Positions 18,702-28,166 are shown, counted from the stretch's first letter. The stretch is DNA of 64,000 nucleotides from Saprospiraceae bacterium (GCA_028279185.1 JANQSS010000173.1:25429-89428); one strand, 5' to 3'. The notes: generated from the sequence alone by a model not told the origin. Program-made: numbers and translations.

Positions 18702-20069
18702 TTATGATGAAGAACGAGCATCGACAGCCCATTTGTTTCGAGGCTCGGGAATTTGCCATGGGCTTTGGCTGCTTTCAAGACTATTAAACATGGGCAACCA
18801 ATCCGGTGGGCCTGCCGACTCGGTTAAAATCTCGTACCTCCGCAAAGCTAAAATGGGCTCAAGTGGGTTGATAAGTACGGGACACGCTTCCACACAAGCT
18901 TGGCACGTAGTGCAAGCATGAATTTCTTCACGTGTTATATAGTCAAATAATGATTTTCCATCTCCGTAATTTTCCGGTGTAATCTTTTTTTGCGTTTCTC
19001 GTAAATCGGGTTTAATAAACTCAGGATTTCCAGATTTAATATTCTTCCGAATATCTTCCATTCGATCACGAATGTCCATCATTATTTTCCGAGGCGATAG
19101 TTTTTTACCAGTAATATTCGCGGGACATTCACTCGTACATCTTCCGCATTCAGTGCACGCATATGCCCCCATTAAGGTGTGCTTATTCAATGTAAATACA
19201 TCGTTTGATCCAAAAGCAGGTAGCTCTGCACTTACATCACCTGTCTCCTCTTCAAGTCCCATCATAATACGCACTTCTTGCGCAATATCAGGCATATTTT
19301 CCATCTCCCCTCTGGGTTTCAAAGGAGCGAAATATGTATTGAAAAATGCCAAAAATATGTGTAGATGTTTCGAAAACGGTAAATACGTGATAAAACCAAA
19401 GACAACAATCAGATGTAGCCACCAACCAAAACGTTCGACCGCAATGAGTTGACCAACGGACAATCCACCAAACAAGGTGCTGCCAATAGCCGAACTAATA
19501 AAAAGTTTACCCGTGGCAGGATAATGTGTCGGATCAGCTTGTTGCAAAATACCATCTGCTCCATTCATGGAAAAAATTCCTATCAAAAGCAAAAGCTCCC
19601 CAATTAGTATCAAATTGCCATCTAATTTTGGCCACCCCCCCATTTCACTTCTATGGAAACGAGGGACTTTTAAAATATTTCGTCTCCATAGAAAAATGAT
19701 AGTAGCTACGAAAGCCAATAGCGAAAGGGCTTCGATGAAATTTATTATGAACGTATAAAATGTACCAAGCAAGGATGCAAATACACGATGATTACCACTC
19801 AAACCATCAATTATTATCTCAATGAGCTCCACTTGTGTAAGCAAAAAGGCTGCATAGATAAAAAAGTGAAAAATAGCTGGAACTAATCGTTTAAACATTT
19901 TACGCTGCCCAAATGCCACCAGGAGCACATTTCGCCATCGGTGCGACGGATTGTTGTTTGACAAGTCGCCCTTGCCCAATTGTATATTTTGATATATAGC
20001 CCGGTAGCGTCCGAAAGAAAAATAAAAAGTCGCAGCCAGTACTAAAATGAACGCAATTTGTTGAAGCAT
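18702..20069 (-). CDS. HdrC/DsrM-like membrane Fe-S oxidoreductase subunit
   Basis: A 455-residue protein. The N-terminal 270 residues have about six hydrophobic segments with several histidines, possible b-haem ligands, as in DsrM/NarI-like subunits. The C-terminal part holds two 4Fe-4S motifs: CTECGRCTSECP (about 305) and CTTCQACVEACP (about 390). With the HdrB-like neighbour it forms a likely quinone-linked electron-transfer complex. Its 5' end is only 49 bp from the divergent phosphoribosyltransferase start, so both promoters are packed into or beyond this short gap. Confidence 0.87.
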   Translation of the reverse strand: MLQQIAFILVLAATFYFSFGRYRAIYQNIQLGKGDLSNNNPSHRWRNVLLVAFGQRKMFKRLVPAIFHFFIYAAFLLTQVELIEIIIDGLSGNHRVFASLLGTFYTFIINFIEALSLLAFVATIIFLWRRNILKVPRFHRSEMGGWPKLDGNLILIGELLLLIGIFSMNGADGILQQADPTHYPATGKLFISSAIGSTLFGGLSVGQLIAVERFGWWLHLIVVFGFITYLPFSKHLHIFLAFFNTYFAPLKPRGEMENMPDIAQEVRIMMGLEEETGDVSAELPAFGSNDVFTLNKHTLMGAYACTECGRCTSECPANITGKKLSPRKIMMDIRDRMEDIRKNIKSGNPEFIKPDLRETQKKITPENYGDGKSLFDYITREEIHACTTCQACVEACPVLINPLEPILALRRYEILTESAGPPDWLPMFNSLESSQSPWQIPEPRNKWAVDARSSS

Positions 20070-20117
20070 CGAATGGATTCCGTGTTAACTTTGCCAAGAT
20101 ATATATATTTCAGGCAT

Positions 20118-20606
20118 ATGCAAATATTAGATGAGGCCCAAATCATTCGAAAAACCAAGCGACTAGCGTTACAGATCGCTGAACACAATCTTGACGCGAA
20201 ACGTCTTTTCGTCGGAGGTATCAATACCAATGGTCAGCGATTCGCTCAAATGTTGATTAAAGAGTTAGAATCGCTAAACCACTTCGAAGTCATTACTTTT
20301 CAAATTAATCTATCACCTGCAAATCCGTTAGAAAGCCCAACTTCTTACGGCCTAGAAGTGGATCGGTTAAGTGGAGAGCGGATTCTGATTGTTGATGACG
20401 TAGCCAATACAGGTCGGACCTTGTTCTATGCATGCAAACCCTTAATGCACGTGCTACCTCGACTTGTGGAAGTTGCCGTTTTAGTGGATCGAAAGCATAA
20501 ATTCTTTCCGATTAAGGTCGACTACGTGGGACTTAGTCTTTCCACTACCATACAAGACAATATTAGAGTGAAACTCGAAGAGGAAAAGGCCGCATTTCTG
20601 GATTGA
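20118..20606 (+). CDS. Type I phosphoribosyltransferase (PyrR-like)
   Basis: A 162-residue protein with the PRPP-binding motif ILIVDDVANTGRT (about 108-120) and a preceding FVGGINTNG loop. Length and layout match the small Bacteroidota PRTases related to PyrR/uracil phosphoribosyltransferases. I take the ATG at 20118; the longer frame starts at a TTG that lies inside the divergent Fe-S gene. Substrate base is not clear. It is divergent from the HdrC-like gene and convergent with the coiled-coil gene. Confidence 0.8.
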   Translation: MQILDEAQIIRKTKRLALQIAEHNLDAKRLFVGGINTNGQRFAQMLIKELESLNHFEVITFQINLSPANPLESPTSYGLEVDRLSGERILIVDDVANTGRTLFYACKPLMHVLPRLVEVAVLVDRKHKFFPIKVDYVGLSLSTTIQDNIRVKLEEEKAAFLD

Positions 20607-20634
20607 TAGCGCAAAGGAAATTCCCAAAGATCCA

Positions 20635-21582
20635 TCACTGTCCTTCAAGCAGACGCTCTTTTTCCAGCGTCAATCGCTCAATTTTATCTTCAATTTTCGC
20701 ATTGTCGACCTGCATGGACTGTAGGATGCGCGTTACACGATCATGAACGCTCTTCACATTGTTTAAAGAGTTCACAATCTTTTGTTGAACGATCCAATCC
20801 GAAATCAAATTGTCAAAGAAAATATTTGCAAATCCGCTGAAACGATCGAGGTCAAATTTGACATTTATACGATCAAAATCACTGTAGACATCGCGCACCT
20901 CTCGTTCAAAAGACTTTAGTAAGTTTTGAATTTTGTATGCTATTTGTTTGGCATGATCAATGTTCGTGTATTTCTGATGTTTGTACATCCGCCCTCTATT
21001 TCCGCCATGCATATCCCACCTTCCCCAATTTCTGGCACGTCGAAGGAGGTGAATCATTTTATTCAAATGATTGAGTAGATTTTCTCCGACTAAATCGGCT
21101 TCTTCGATATCCTTACGCAACCTTGTCGTACTTTCAATTTGAGAGACCAGATCTCTAAGTCTGTAGCTCTCCTTAGAATTGGTCCTCAGCAGGTAATCCT
21201 CCCGTTGTTTTTTTAATTTTTCAACACGCTTCAGTGATTTTGCGTGTTCCTTGTCCTTCTTTTTGAGTACGTCAACCTCGAATTCCATTAACTTAATGGA
21301 CTCTTTAAGCTCATCGTATTTGAGTGAAAGTTGCAAATACTCCTGACGCTCTTTCTCTAGTTGATCCTCTTTGCTCCCAAGCACTTTGTAGAAAAACCCT
21401 TTAATACTTTTGCCCTCAAGCTTTTCATACTCTTTGTACTCCTTTTCAAGCTGTTTCTCCAAGGCGTGAAGTTCGGCATAAGACTTATCTAATTCATGTT
21501 GGATGGATTTCAAATGTCTATGCGCCTTGTCGAGTGAGCGGTATTTATCCAACTCGTCCTGGATTTCCTTTAATAAGTCCAT
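20635..21582 (-). CDS. Coiled-coil protein of unknown function
   Basis: A 315-residue, highly charged protein without signal or membrane segment. Residues 1-190 are almost continuous coiled coil, rich in Lys, Glu, Leu and Gln; the remainder is helical, with a GNRGRMYKHQKY segment in between. I take the ATG at 21582 (MDLLKEIQDELDKYRSLDKA); the longer reading adds 27 residues that look unlike the rest. No family recognised. A structural or scaffold role is possible but unproven. Confidence 0.72.
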   Translation of the reverse strand: MDLLKEIQDELDKYRSLDKAHRHLKSIQHELDKSYAELHALEKQLEKEYKEYEKLEGKSIKGFFYKVLGSKEDQLEKERQEYLQLSLKYDELKESIKLMEFEVDVLKKKDKEHAKSLKRVEKLKKQREDYLLRTNSKESYRLRDLVSQIESTTRLRKDIEEADLVGENLLNHLNKMIHLLRRARNWGRWDMHGGNRGRMYKHQKYTNIDHAKQIAYKIQNLLKSFEREVRDVYSDFDRINVKFDLDRFSGFANIFFDNLISDWIVQQKIVNSLNNVKSVHDRVTRILQSMQVDNAKIEDKIERLTLEKERLLEGQ

Positions 21583-22095
21583 AATTCGTGCTTGACGACC
21601 AAAAGTAAGTAGAAACAAAGATAAACGCATGAGGGTTCGGAATCCGTTGACGCAATTAGCCATTTGTTTTTCATCGCTATGTATTGATATCGATTAAAAA
21701 CCACTGGTCCCTTTCATTCAATTTGGTTTACAAGTATTTCCATACCTGGATTGAGTTCTCAGAACGAAGCAATGGTGGTATGCAAAAAGAAAGGTTCATT
21801 CTCTGAGTAGATCATTTTCTATTGCTTACAACTAGCAATGTAATAAGCACAGCGCCATAAACCTCTGCAATCGTGTATTGCCCTCTCAACTCACCCTAAC
21901 CCAAAGTCATCTTGTCTGATAGCTATGGTATTAGGACTAAAATCGCATGTTCCAAATTTAATTTTGCATCATATTAAAGGCAATTACAATATTTGGAAGG
22001 AATTAAAGAACCATATTTATAATCTTCCGATTATTGATGTTTTACTATTATATTTTGATCATATATTCTGTAATGTTAAATATTTCAAAATATTC
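21583..22095. other. 513-bp intergenic stretch with no supported gene
   Basis: AT-rich. A 60-codon frame (21925-22107) has no family resemblance, no start signal and overlaps the promoter at 22096-22125, so I do not call it. Confidence 0.5.
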
Positions 22096-22125
22096 TTTGT
22101 TTCATAAAAATCTGTCTTATCTTTG
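22096..22125 (+). promoter_or_regulatory. Promoter (-33 TTTG, -7 TATCTTTG) of a tiny transcription unit
   Basis: TTTG at 22096-22099 and TATCTTTG at 22118-22125, separated by 18 nt, match the Bacteroidota sigma-ABfr promoter layout well. The expected transcript start is about 22131, some 20 nt before a 23-codon ORF. Confidence 0.65.
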
Positions 22126-22149
22126 ACTTTCATTAAAAGAGAACTTATT

Positions 22150-22221
22150 ATGTTAAAGCGAAGAATGAAAAGAAACTGGTTAGTTGGAGCTTTAAACCTT
22201 CCGATCACGAGCAAGAAATAA
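22150..22221 (+). CDS. Putative 23-residue basic peptide
   Basis: An ATG-to-TAA ORF encoding a basic N-terminal half (MLKRRMKRNW), a short hydrophobic core (LVGALNLP) and a TSKK tail. It lies between a good promoter and a strong terminator, about 150 nt in all, with no other gene in the unit. It may be a true small protein; alternatively the unit makes a non-coding RNA and the frame is fortuitous. No family recognised. Confidence 0.4.
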   Translation: MLKRRMKRNWLVGALNLPITSKK

Positions 22222-22244
22222 AGATAACTCCACAGAAACATCCT

Positions 22245-22283
22245 GCGCGTCTCAATTGTATTGAGACGCGCTTTTTGTTTTGT
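22245..22283 (+). terminator. Strong intrinsic terminator of the tiny unit
   Basis: A perfect 12-bp stem GCGCGTCTCAAT / ATTGAGACGCGC with a 3-nt loop (22257-22259) is followed by TTTTTGTTTTG. It closes the unit that starts near 22131 and separates it from the gene at 22344. Confidence 0.9.
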
Positions 22284-22343
22284 ATAATCCTTAATAATAC
22301 CCATCTTTATACCCTTACTCATTCAAATAGTAATTGAAATAAT

Positions 22344-23144
22344 ATGGGAGCTTTCGGATGGTTGAAAAGAGCGCTTTTTGGCGCAGAATCACTGGCCAAG
22401 TCAGGAGTTGAAAAAGGTAAAGAAGCTAGTGAAAAGGCTTTTGATGTAAGCCGTGAAAAGTTAGCTGACATCAAAGAAGAGCTTAGCGAGTCTGTTGATG
22501 CCGCCAAAGACAAGTTTGACGATTTATTCGACAAAGTCGGAGACAAAGCCTCTGAAGGCCTTTCGACTGTTAAGGAAAAGGCTTCAGACACTAGTGAAAG
22601 CCTGGGGCTGGATCGGATGAAAGACACCGGAAGGAAGATTCTTGAAGATGGTAGTGAATTTGCAGCCAATGCCGGCGAAAAAATCGAAGAAGCCACTGAC
22701 AAGATAGTCGACGCATCTGATAAAGCTTGGGAAAAGATCGCTGAAACCTCATCGAATTTATATGATAAGGCAAAAGAAAAAGCCGAGATTATAGGGGACA
22801 AAATAGGTGATAAGATGGACGACATGCTCGAAAAAGCCGAAAAACTCAAGCAAGAAGAGGCGATTGAAGACGCCAAACATCCCACAGGCATCTACGAAGG
22901 TCCAAGTCATAATGAAAAACTCGAAGGTTCTCTTTTAGACGGTACGGATGACTTTTTCTCCAAAGCAGAAGCTTTCGCAGATGGGAACTATGAAAAGGCC
23001 TCAGAAGGCAAAATGACCATCGAACGAGTGGAACTCCCACCAGACGAAAAAGACGATGACGCGCCCGTTGCAGGTTTTATCGATCGAGATGGAGATGGAG
23101 ATGAGATTACAGACGACGCCATCGTTGTGGACGAGGAAGAGTAG
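22344..23144 (+). CDS. Amphipathic-helix (YtxH/LEA-like) protein
   Basis: A 266-residue protein that is almost wholly helical and made of loose 11-residue-like repeats rich in Lys, Glu, Asp, Ala and Ser (about 20-180), as in LEA, apolipoprotein and YtxH-type proteins. The N-terminus MGAFGWLKRALFGAE could be a short membrane-binding helix. The C-terminal 60 residues are acidic and end with a cluster of Asp/Glu, including a calcium-loop-like DRDGDGDEITDDA. Possibly a stress or desiccation-type protein, which is inferred from composition only. An antisense frame of 190 codons here is a shadow. Confidence 0.72.
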   Translation: MGAFGWLKRALFGAESLAKSGVEKGKEASEKAFDVSREKLADIKEELSESVDAAKDKFDDLFDKVGDKASEGLSTVKEKASDTSESLGLDRMKDTGRKILEDGSEFAANAGEKIEEATDKIVDASDKAWEKIAETSSNLYDKAKEKAEIIGDKIGDKMDDMLEKAEKLKQEEAIEDAKHPTGIYEGPSHNEKLEGSLLDGTDDFFSKAEAFADGNYEKASEGKMTIERVELPPDEKDDDAPVAGFIDRDGDGDEITDDAIVVDEEE

Positions 23145-23267
23145 ACGATTTAATTTTTCGACCGATTTTACCAATTGATTCAGGACTTCAAAGCTTACAG
23201 CATCTATTAAATGCATTCCATGCGCTGGGATAGTGCTTTACAATTTAATATAGAGTTCACCACACCC

Positions 23268-24314
23268 CTAATCAAATAATGTCAGCTGGCGTCGACGATT
23301 TTGTTCGAATCGATTCGTATCTAAAGCCGCCATTTTTCGCTTTCCTAAATAGTATTTTTTGTTGGCCAATACATACTGATTATGAATCATTTGCGCATAA
23401 GACCCTAAACCTTTCATTCTATCGAAAAACCTTTTTTCTCCAAGCGCACCCTTTCGACAGGAGCGTATTAAATTGAGAACTTTGTCTCTTCGTTTTGGAA
23501 AAGCGGATTCCAGCCATGTCGAAAACACTTCTTCGACTTCATCATTAAGTCTAATCAGCGTATAATAAAACCCACGGGCACCTAACTTTGAGGCATTACC
23601 CGCTATTTGTAACATTTCATGATCGTTTAGACCTGGTATGACCGGAGCCATCATTATCGAAACTGGAATGTTATGCGCGCTTAATTTCTGAACAATTCGT
23701 AATCTATTGAATGCCGTTGACGTCCTCGGCTCCATTTTCCTCCGCAGCCGCTCATTCAGCGTTGTAATGGAAACGGCAACTTGAACCAGTCGCTCTCGGC
23801 CCATAGCCTCTAAGATGTCAAGATCACGAAGGATAAGGTCATTCTTCGTTATTATACCAACAGATTGCTTGTGCTCCAGGCATATTTTTAACAACTGACG
23901 CGTAATCGCTAATTCTTTTTCTATTGGCTGATAACAATCGGTATTGCCCGAAAACATTATAGTCTCCCCCTTCCAACTTTTACTTTTTAGCTTTAGGCGC
24001 AACAATTCGGGCGCATTTTCTTTGACCAAAATTTTGCTTTCGAAATCCAAGCCTGCATTATACCCCCAATAAGCATGTGTTGGACGAGCATAACAATAAC
24101 TGCATCCATGCTCACAACCTTGATAGGGATTAAGTGAGTAGCTAAAATTCAGATCTGGACTATCTACTTTGTTAATAATGGTCTTCGCCTCAACTCGCTG
24201 ATATTTGGTTTTAATGGACTCTTCAGGTTCAAAGTCCGTAATGATGGGCAGATTTACTTTGACAAACTTCTCAAAGCGGTTTGCTACCTGCACCTGAGCT
24301 CCACGACCTTTCAT
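23268..24314 (-). CDS. PA0069-family radical SAM protein
   Basis: A 348-residue protein with the radical SAM cluster motif CEHGCSYCYAR (Cys67, Cys71, Cys74), preceded by the typical N-terminus MKGRGAQ and NRFE. GNTDCYQPIEK and ITKNDLILRDLD complete the pattern of the PA0069/Rv2578c family, which is related to spore photoproduct lyase-like enzymes. Reaction unknown. It ends convergently with the amphipathic-helix gene. Confidence 0.87.
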   Translation of the reverse strand: MKGRGAQVQVANRFEKFVKVNLPIITDFEPEESIKTKYQRVEAKTIINKVDSPDLNFSYSLNPYQGCEHGCSYCYARPTHAYWGYNAGLDFESKILVKENAPELLRLKLKSKSWKGETIMFSGNTDCYQPIEKELAITRQLLKICLEHKQSVGIITKNDLILRDLDILEAMGRERLVQVAVSITTLNERLRRKMEPRTSTAFNRLRIVQKLSAHNIPVSIMMAPVIPGLNDHEMLQIAGNASKLGARGFYYTLIRLNDEVEEVFSTWLESAFPKRRDKVLNLIRSCRKGALGEKRFFDRMKGLGSYAQMIHNQYVLANKKYYLGKRKMAALDTNRFEQNRRRQLTLFD

Positions 24315-24323
24315 AATAATACG

Positions 24324-24372
24324 TTTGATTAATTTACAATCAAATATATATTAAATTTTGATCATTTACAAG
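24324..24372 (-). promoter_or_regulatory. Promoter with overlapping palindrome upstream of the radical SAM gene
   Basis: On the minus strand TATATTTG (24341-24348) with CTTG (24369-24372) 20 nt further upstream fits the -7/-33 layout, and the start codon follows about 26 nt later. The palindrome TTTGATT-N7-AATCAAA (24324-24344) covers the expected transcription start, a position suited to an operator. Confidence 0.4.
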
Positions 24373-24463
24373 AAAAATTCATTATCACAGGTAAATTAGT
24401 ACAGCAATAAGCTGACTTTCAATTATTTAGCTAGGAATTGCAATGAGGAATTCTAGCTGAAAG

Positions 24464-25144
24464 CTAGCGGTAGAAGTTCAATCGGATCAACCGACCTATC
24501 ATTTTGAATCCGGTGTATAGGCTTTGGCCTTTTTCCATCGTTTCTTTTGAATACCGAACGCTAATAGGAATTTCAGAAACTTTATGATTGGTGAGGCTTG
24601 CATTTCTGATCATCTCAACACAAAATTCAAAACCATTGCAGTTTAGTTCGCTGGATTGTGCGAATTTGCGTGACAACACCTTCATACCGGACTGACTATC
24701 TGTTACTCGAATTCCGGTTATAACAAATGTCAGAATGTTTGCAATCTTGTTATAAAGCACCCGTGAATTTGGAACCTTGTTTTCCTTATTCATAAATCGA
24801 CTACCGATCACCATATCATGACCTGACCGGCGTATAGCTTCAAGCAGATGTTCAATGTCTTCCGGCAAATGCTGGTGGTCACCGTCAATGGTAACGATGT
24901 ATTCAGCTCCCTGATCCAGAGCATACTGAATACCAGTTTGGGTTGCAGCACCCACACCCATGTTTATCGGATGCCTAACAACCTTGACATGATGCTCACG
25001 TGCAACATCAGCCGTGCCATCGCTGCTTCCGTCATCCACTACAACAATGTGTTCATAGCCCAAATGAGCAATGCGTTTTAGAACCCCAGGCAGTCGATTT
25101 GCTTCATTGTATGCAGGAATTACTATGTAGTCAAGGTTATTCAT
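24464..25144 (-). CDS. Family 2 glycosyltransferase, DPM1/polyprenyl-phosphate type
   Basis: A 226-residue GT-A enzyme: YIVIPAYNEANRLPGVL at the start, VVDDGSSDGTADVA, the DxD-like element TIDGDHQH near 85-92, and SQSGMKV near 150. It has no C-terminal membrane helices, as in DPM1-type enzymes that transfer a sugar to polyprenyl phosphate. It is the last gene of a leftward cluster with two large membrane proteins that could use polyprenyl-linked sugar. Confidence 0.85.
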   Translation of the reverse strand: MNNLDYIVIPAYNEANRLPGVLKRIAHLGYEHIVVVDDGSSDGTADVAREHHVKVVRHPINMGVGAATQTGIQYALDQGAEYIVTIDGDHQHLPEDIEHLLEAIRRSGHDMVIGSRFMNKENKVPNSRVLYNKIANILTFVITGIRVTDSQSGMKVLSRKFAQSSELNCNGFEFCVEMIRNASLTNHKVSEIPISVRYSKETMEKGQSLYTGFKMIGRLIRLNFYR

Positions 25145-25172
25145 ACCGATTCAACTTCAAAAATATGTATTT

Positions 25173-26510
25173 TCAAAGAATCTCAAAAATGGCATACTGT
25201 CCATTTTGCAATACTTCTACGTCATTACCAAATAAAAATTTGTACGCATTCGCTGGCACCCCGTTTTCATCTATTGTGCGAACAAGACGATCCGTCGCAA
25301 GTAACTTCAATCCAGGGTTTTCATGCAGATAAGAAACCATCTTTTGAAATTTGGCCGTCAGACTCTTTTCAGGCGTTTGATCCATTATGTGCAAATTTGG
25401 ACTGACGACGATATATTTAAATCCGCTTGCCTTCAATGCTCGGTTTACGATCGACTTACGTTTATACTTGTCAACCATTTGGCTGTGAATATTCAATATA
25501 CCATCTTTAAAGACGCGCTGATTATTGTTACGAATCAGATAGGTCAAAAAAGTACCAGCCATATATATTAGCGATTCATCTTCTGCATTAATTTGGTCGA
25601 GAGCCGGACCTATGTTGCGGAAATACCCTTCATAAACATCATTACCTTCAGCATTCGAAAAATTATAGGCCAAAACGGGAGGCTGAATTGGGCCTAAAGC
25701 AATATCCGAGCGCCTATTTGTGTTCGAGACTTTCAAAAAGTACGATAATATTATAAAGAGCGAACCAGCAACTATAAATGTCAACCGATAGGTTTTTGAC
25801 TCGTCGACATACTTGGACACTTCCAGGTAGAGTAAAGGAAACATCAAGAACCCATACCAAATAATGCCCGCAGACAAGATGAGCATAAAAAAACTATAGA
25901 AAAGCAGTAAGGCGCCAAGTAAAAATGAAATCTCCTTTTGTCTTGTAAATCGCGAATAAACGAAGTACAAGACATATAAAATTGCCAACAGTACAATATA
26001 CGTAATTTGATCGCCCTCTCCTGTTAGATTGCCTACAAAATCACCTATTGGGCGATAGACAGACCCAAAAAACTGATAAACCTGAGAAACAAAAGACCTT
26101 AATGGGCCATCGACGTCGCTTCCAATGTATTCCCTAAGTTGTTCGCTGTCGGCCGCCAGTTTGAGCCCGGATTTCGATAATACGTGAGACGATCCAATGG
26201 CCAAAATCCCCATAATCCCTAAAAGAGAAAAAAGAAGAATTTTCAGTTTATTACTTTTTGTTCTCCATAGAAAAATCAGCGGAATAAACATGAGTAGGAT
26301 AAATCCAATATCCATGAAATTACCTTCTACATTGTGGCTCATGGTTGCGTCGTATGGCAAAGAAATATACCGAACGGGAATTTCTTCATATCCCAGATAA
26401 CGAATGATTTCTTCTTCATATCCCTGCTGTTTGTCCTTTGGCTGGCTTAATCCCGAAAATCCACCAAACATGAGGCTCAAAAGCAATACATATGCAATCT
26501 GCTTCATCAT
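25173..26510 (-). CDS. Multi-span membrane protein of a glycan locus
   Basis: A 445-residue protein with an N-terminal hydrophobic leader, about 8 membrane segments between 65 and 265, and a soluble C-terminal domain of about 180 residues containing SLIYMAGTFLTYLIRNNNQRVF and YIVVSPNLHIMDQTPEKS. The layout is like membrane glycosyltransferases with a periplasmic tail, but I see no diagnostic family motif. It overlaps the upstream gene by 4 nt (start within its stop), so the two are translationally coupled. Confidence 0.7.
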   Translation of the reverse strand: MMKQIAYVLLLSLMFGGFSGLSQPKDKQQGYEEEIIRYLGYEEIPVRYISLPYDATMSHNVEGNFMDIGFILLMFIPLIFLWRTKSNKLKILLFSLLGIMGILAIGSSHVLSKSGLKLAADSEQLREYIGSDVDGPLRSFVSQVYQFFGSVYRPIGDFVGNLTGEGDQITYIVLLAILYVLYFVYSRFTRQKEISFLLGALLLFYSFFMLILSAGIIWYGFLMFPLLYLEVSKYVDESKTYRLTFIVAGSLFIILSYFLKVSNTNRRSDIALGPIQPPVLAYNFSNAEGNDVYEGYFRNIGPALDQINAEDESLIYMAGTFLTYLIRNNNQRVFKDGILNIHSQMVDKYKRKSIVNRALKASGFKYIVVSPNLHIMDQTPEKSLTAKFQKMVSYLHENPGLKLLATDRLVRTIDENGVPANAYKFLFGNDVEVLQNGQYAIFEIL

Positions 26511-28069
26511 CGATCTTTTTTCTTAAGATTTCGATCAATTGATTTCATATTAAAAACCGGGCCGTGTGCGGTTCCATTGAGCAATTGAATAAATGAAGGG
26601 TTCTGAATTTCTGAATAGTTTTTCAGCATCCAGGGAGTAAATACCAGTGAAGACGACATCACAATAACCGCGGATAAATAAATCAGCTTGAGACCTTTGC
26701 GAACATGTTCTTTCACTGCAAAAAACAAGCAGCCGATGCCAACAAACAAAGACACTATTTGCAACCAGGCAACGCTGTCATGGTAGACACGCAACCCTGC
26801 GCGAGTGTCCAGTTGCACAAAAAATACGAGTGCCAAACAAATGAAAAAAACACCGACAAAAGCCATTCGACCAAGGCCGTGGTACCACAGTATGGCGATG
26901 ACAGCAAGTATCGCAATTATGGCCGTTAGCTTTATACCCAACGCAATACCTCCAAGCACCCCAACTATTACAGCCAAGGCTACCATGCTTTGCCGCGTAG
27001 GCTTGGAAAGCAAGTTCTGTATCAGAGAAAATCCGCTAATCACCATAGCTAACAACATGAATGTCAGTCCTAAATCCACTTTCAGCTCTTGCGACGCTTG
27101 AGTAGTTACTGACGGCATGTATGAAAACAATGTTACCGCCATTAGTGCTATTTCAGGTCTAAGTTTCATTACCCGGCAGCCAATTTCGTATGTTGCCCAT
27201 TGGACTAAAACAAGCCCATACCAGGATAATATTAACAACATCTCCACACGGCCGGTCAATCCATAACCTGCAGCTTGCAGCAAACTCCAATTGTAAGGTT
27301 GATAACCAGTCTGTAGAGCAGCCGCTTCAGTGATAAGCTTAGGTAAATTTATATAATAGTTTTGTGCATCGAATCCAACCGGATAAGGACTCAGGGTATG
27401 GCCAAAAGTCAGTGCATTGATTAATACTATGAAAAGTAAACAGACTATTCCAACTCCGCAGACCTTATTGCTGAATGGAATTGGCTGACTAAGTGCTTTA
27501 AGCGAGCGCCATGTACGCCTGTAAAAGACGAGTAAAGGCCAGGCTATAGTCAATAAGATGACATACCAGGTAAATATATTCAGCAGTAGGACTATGAAGA
27601 TCAAAATCATAAAAACACACAGACCAAGAGCTATATACACGGAAGAAGCTAACTTCTCAGAAGGTATAAGAATGGATTCCACCAAATAACTTCCAACATT
27701 ATACGCTGATACTGTTAATCCTGTTAGCAAACCAATGAAGCATAAGGTTCGCAGCATATAGAACAAAACACTCAGCCCAGTATACTCCACTTTTGAGTAC
27801 ATGACAAGATTAACGAGTGTTCCTCCCCAGAGCAAGGCAAAAAAGAGCACTATCAAACTGAACCAGCTAACCTGCCCACGAGCGAGTTTGACCCAAATGA
27901 CACCGGCTATCGTTAATATCATACCATGAATGATGGCTATCGCGATGAACGTATTTCCGAATGAGGCTGCATACAACGGATGCTTAAACCAATAGTCGAG
28001 AAATACCCAGACCATCCATACCACAGCCAGCACTTTGAGCCAAATTGCTGTGGGTTTATCACTGTTCAT
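26507..28069 (-). CDS. Large multi-span membrane protein, GT39/GT83-like
   Basis: A 520-residue protein with about 12-13 hydrophobic helices and few polar loops. The first large loop around YPVGFDAQNYYINLPKLI contains an Asp near aromatic residues, reminiscent of the catalytic loop of GT-C fold enzymes (ArnT/PMT type), which use polyprenyl-phosphate sugars. That assignment is weak and drawn from layout. It starts a leftward operon whose last gene is a DPM1-type transferase, which would provide the donor. Confidence 0.65.
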   Translation of the reverse strand: MNSDKPTAIWLKVLAVVWMVWVFLDYWFKHPLYAASFGNTFIAIAIIHGMILTIAGVIWVKLARGQVSWFSLIVLFFALLWGGTLVNLVMYSKVEYTGLSVLFYMLRTLCFIGLLTGLTVSAYNVGSYLVESILIPSEKLASSVYIALGLCVFMILIFIVLLLNIFTWYVILLTIAWPLLVFYRRTWRSLKALSQPIPFSNKVCGVGIVCLLFIVLINALTFGHTLSPYPVGFDAQNYYINLPKLITEAAALQTGYQPYNWSLLQAAGYGLTGRVEMLLILSWYGLVLVQWATYEIGCRVMKLRPEIALMAVTLFSYMPSVTTQASQELKVDLGLTFMLLAMVISGFSLIQNLLSKPTRQSMVALAVIVGVLGGIALGIKLTAIIAILAVIAILWYHGLGRMAFVGVFFICLALVFFVQLDTRAGLRVYHDSVAWLQIVSLFVGIGCLFFAVKEHVRKGLKLIYLSAVIVMSSSLVFTPWMLKNYSEIQNPSFIQLLNGTAHGPVFNMKSIDRNLKKKDR

Positions 28070-28166
28070 TTAAGGGCAATGGTTGAATGGTTATCATCTT
28101 TAGAACTACAAACTTGCACAAAATTTTTCATATTATAAAAACATGTTATATTAATCTTTGAAAGGC

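Noticed and set aside
21925..22107. 60-codon frame upstream of the tiny transcription unit
   Set aside because: Low-complexity AT-rich sequence, no family resemblance, and it overlaps the promoter at 22096-22125.
22319..22891. 190-codon antisense frame opposite the amphipathic-helix gene
   Set aside because: Ser/Leu-rich shadow produced by the repetitive Glu/Lys/Ala codons of the true gene; no start signal or family.
24449..24466. CTAGCT-GAA-AGCTAG palindrome at the end of the DPM1-type gene as a terminator
   Set aside because: Stem of only 6 bp and no T tract on the minus strand.
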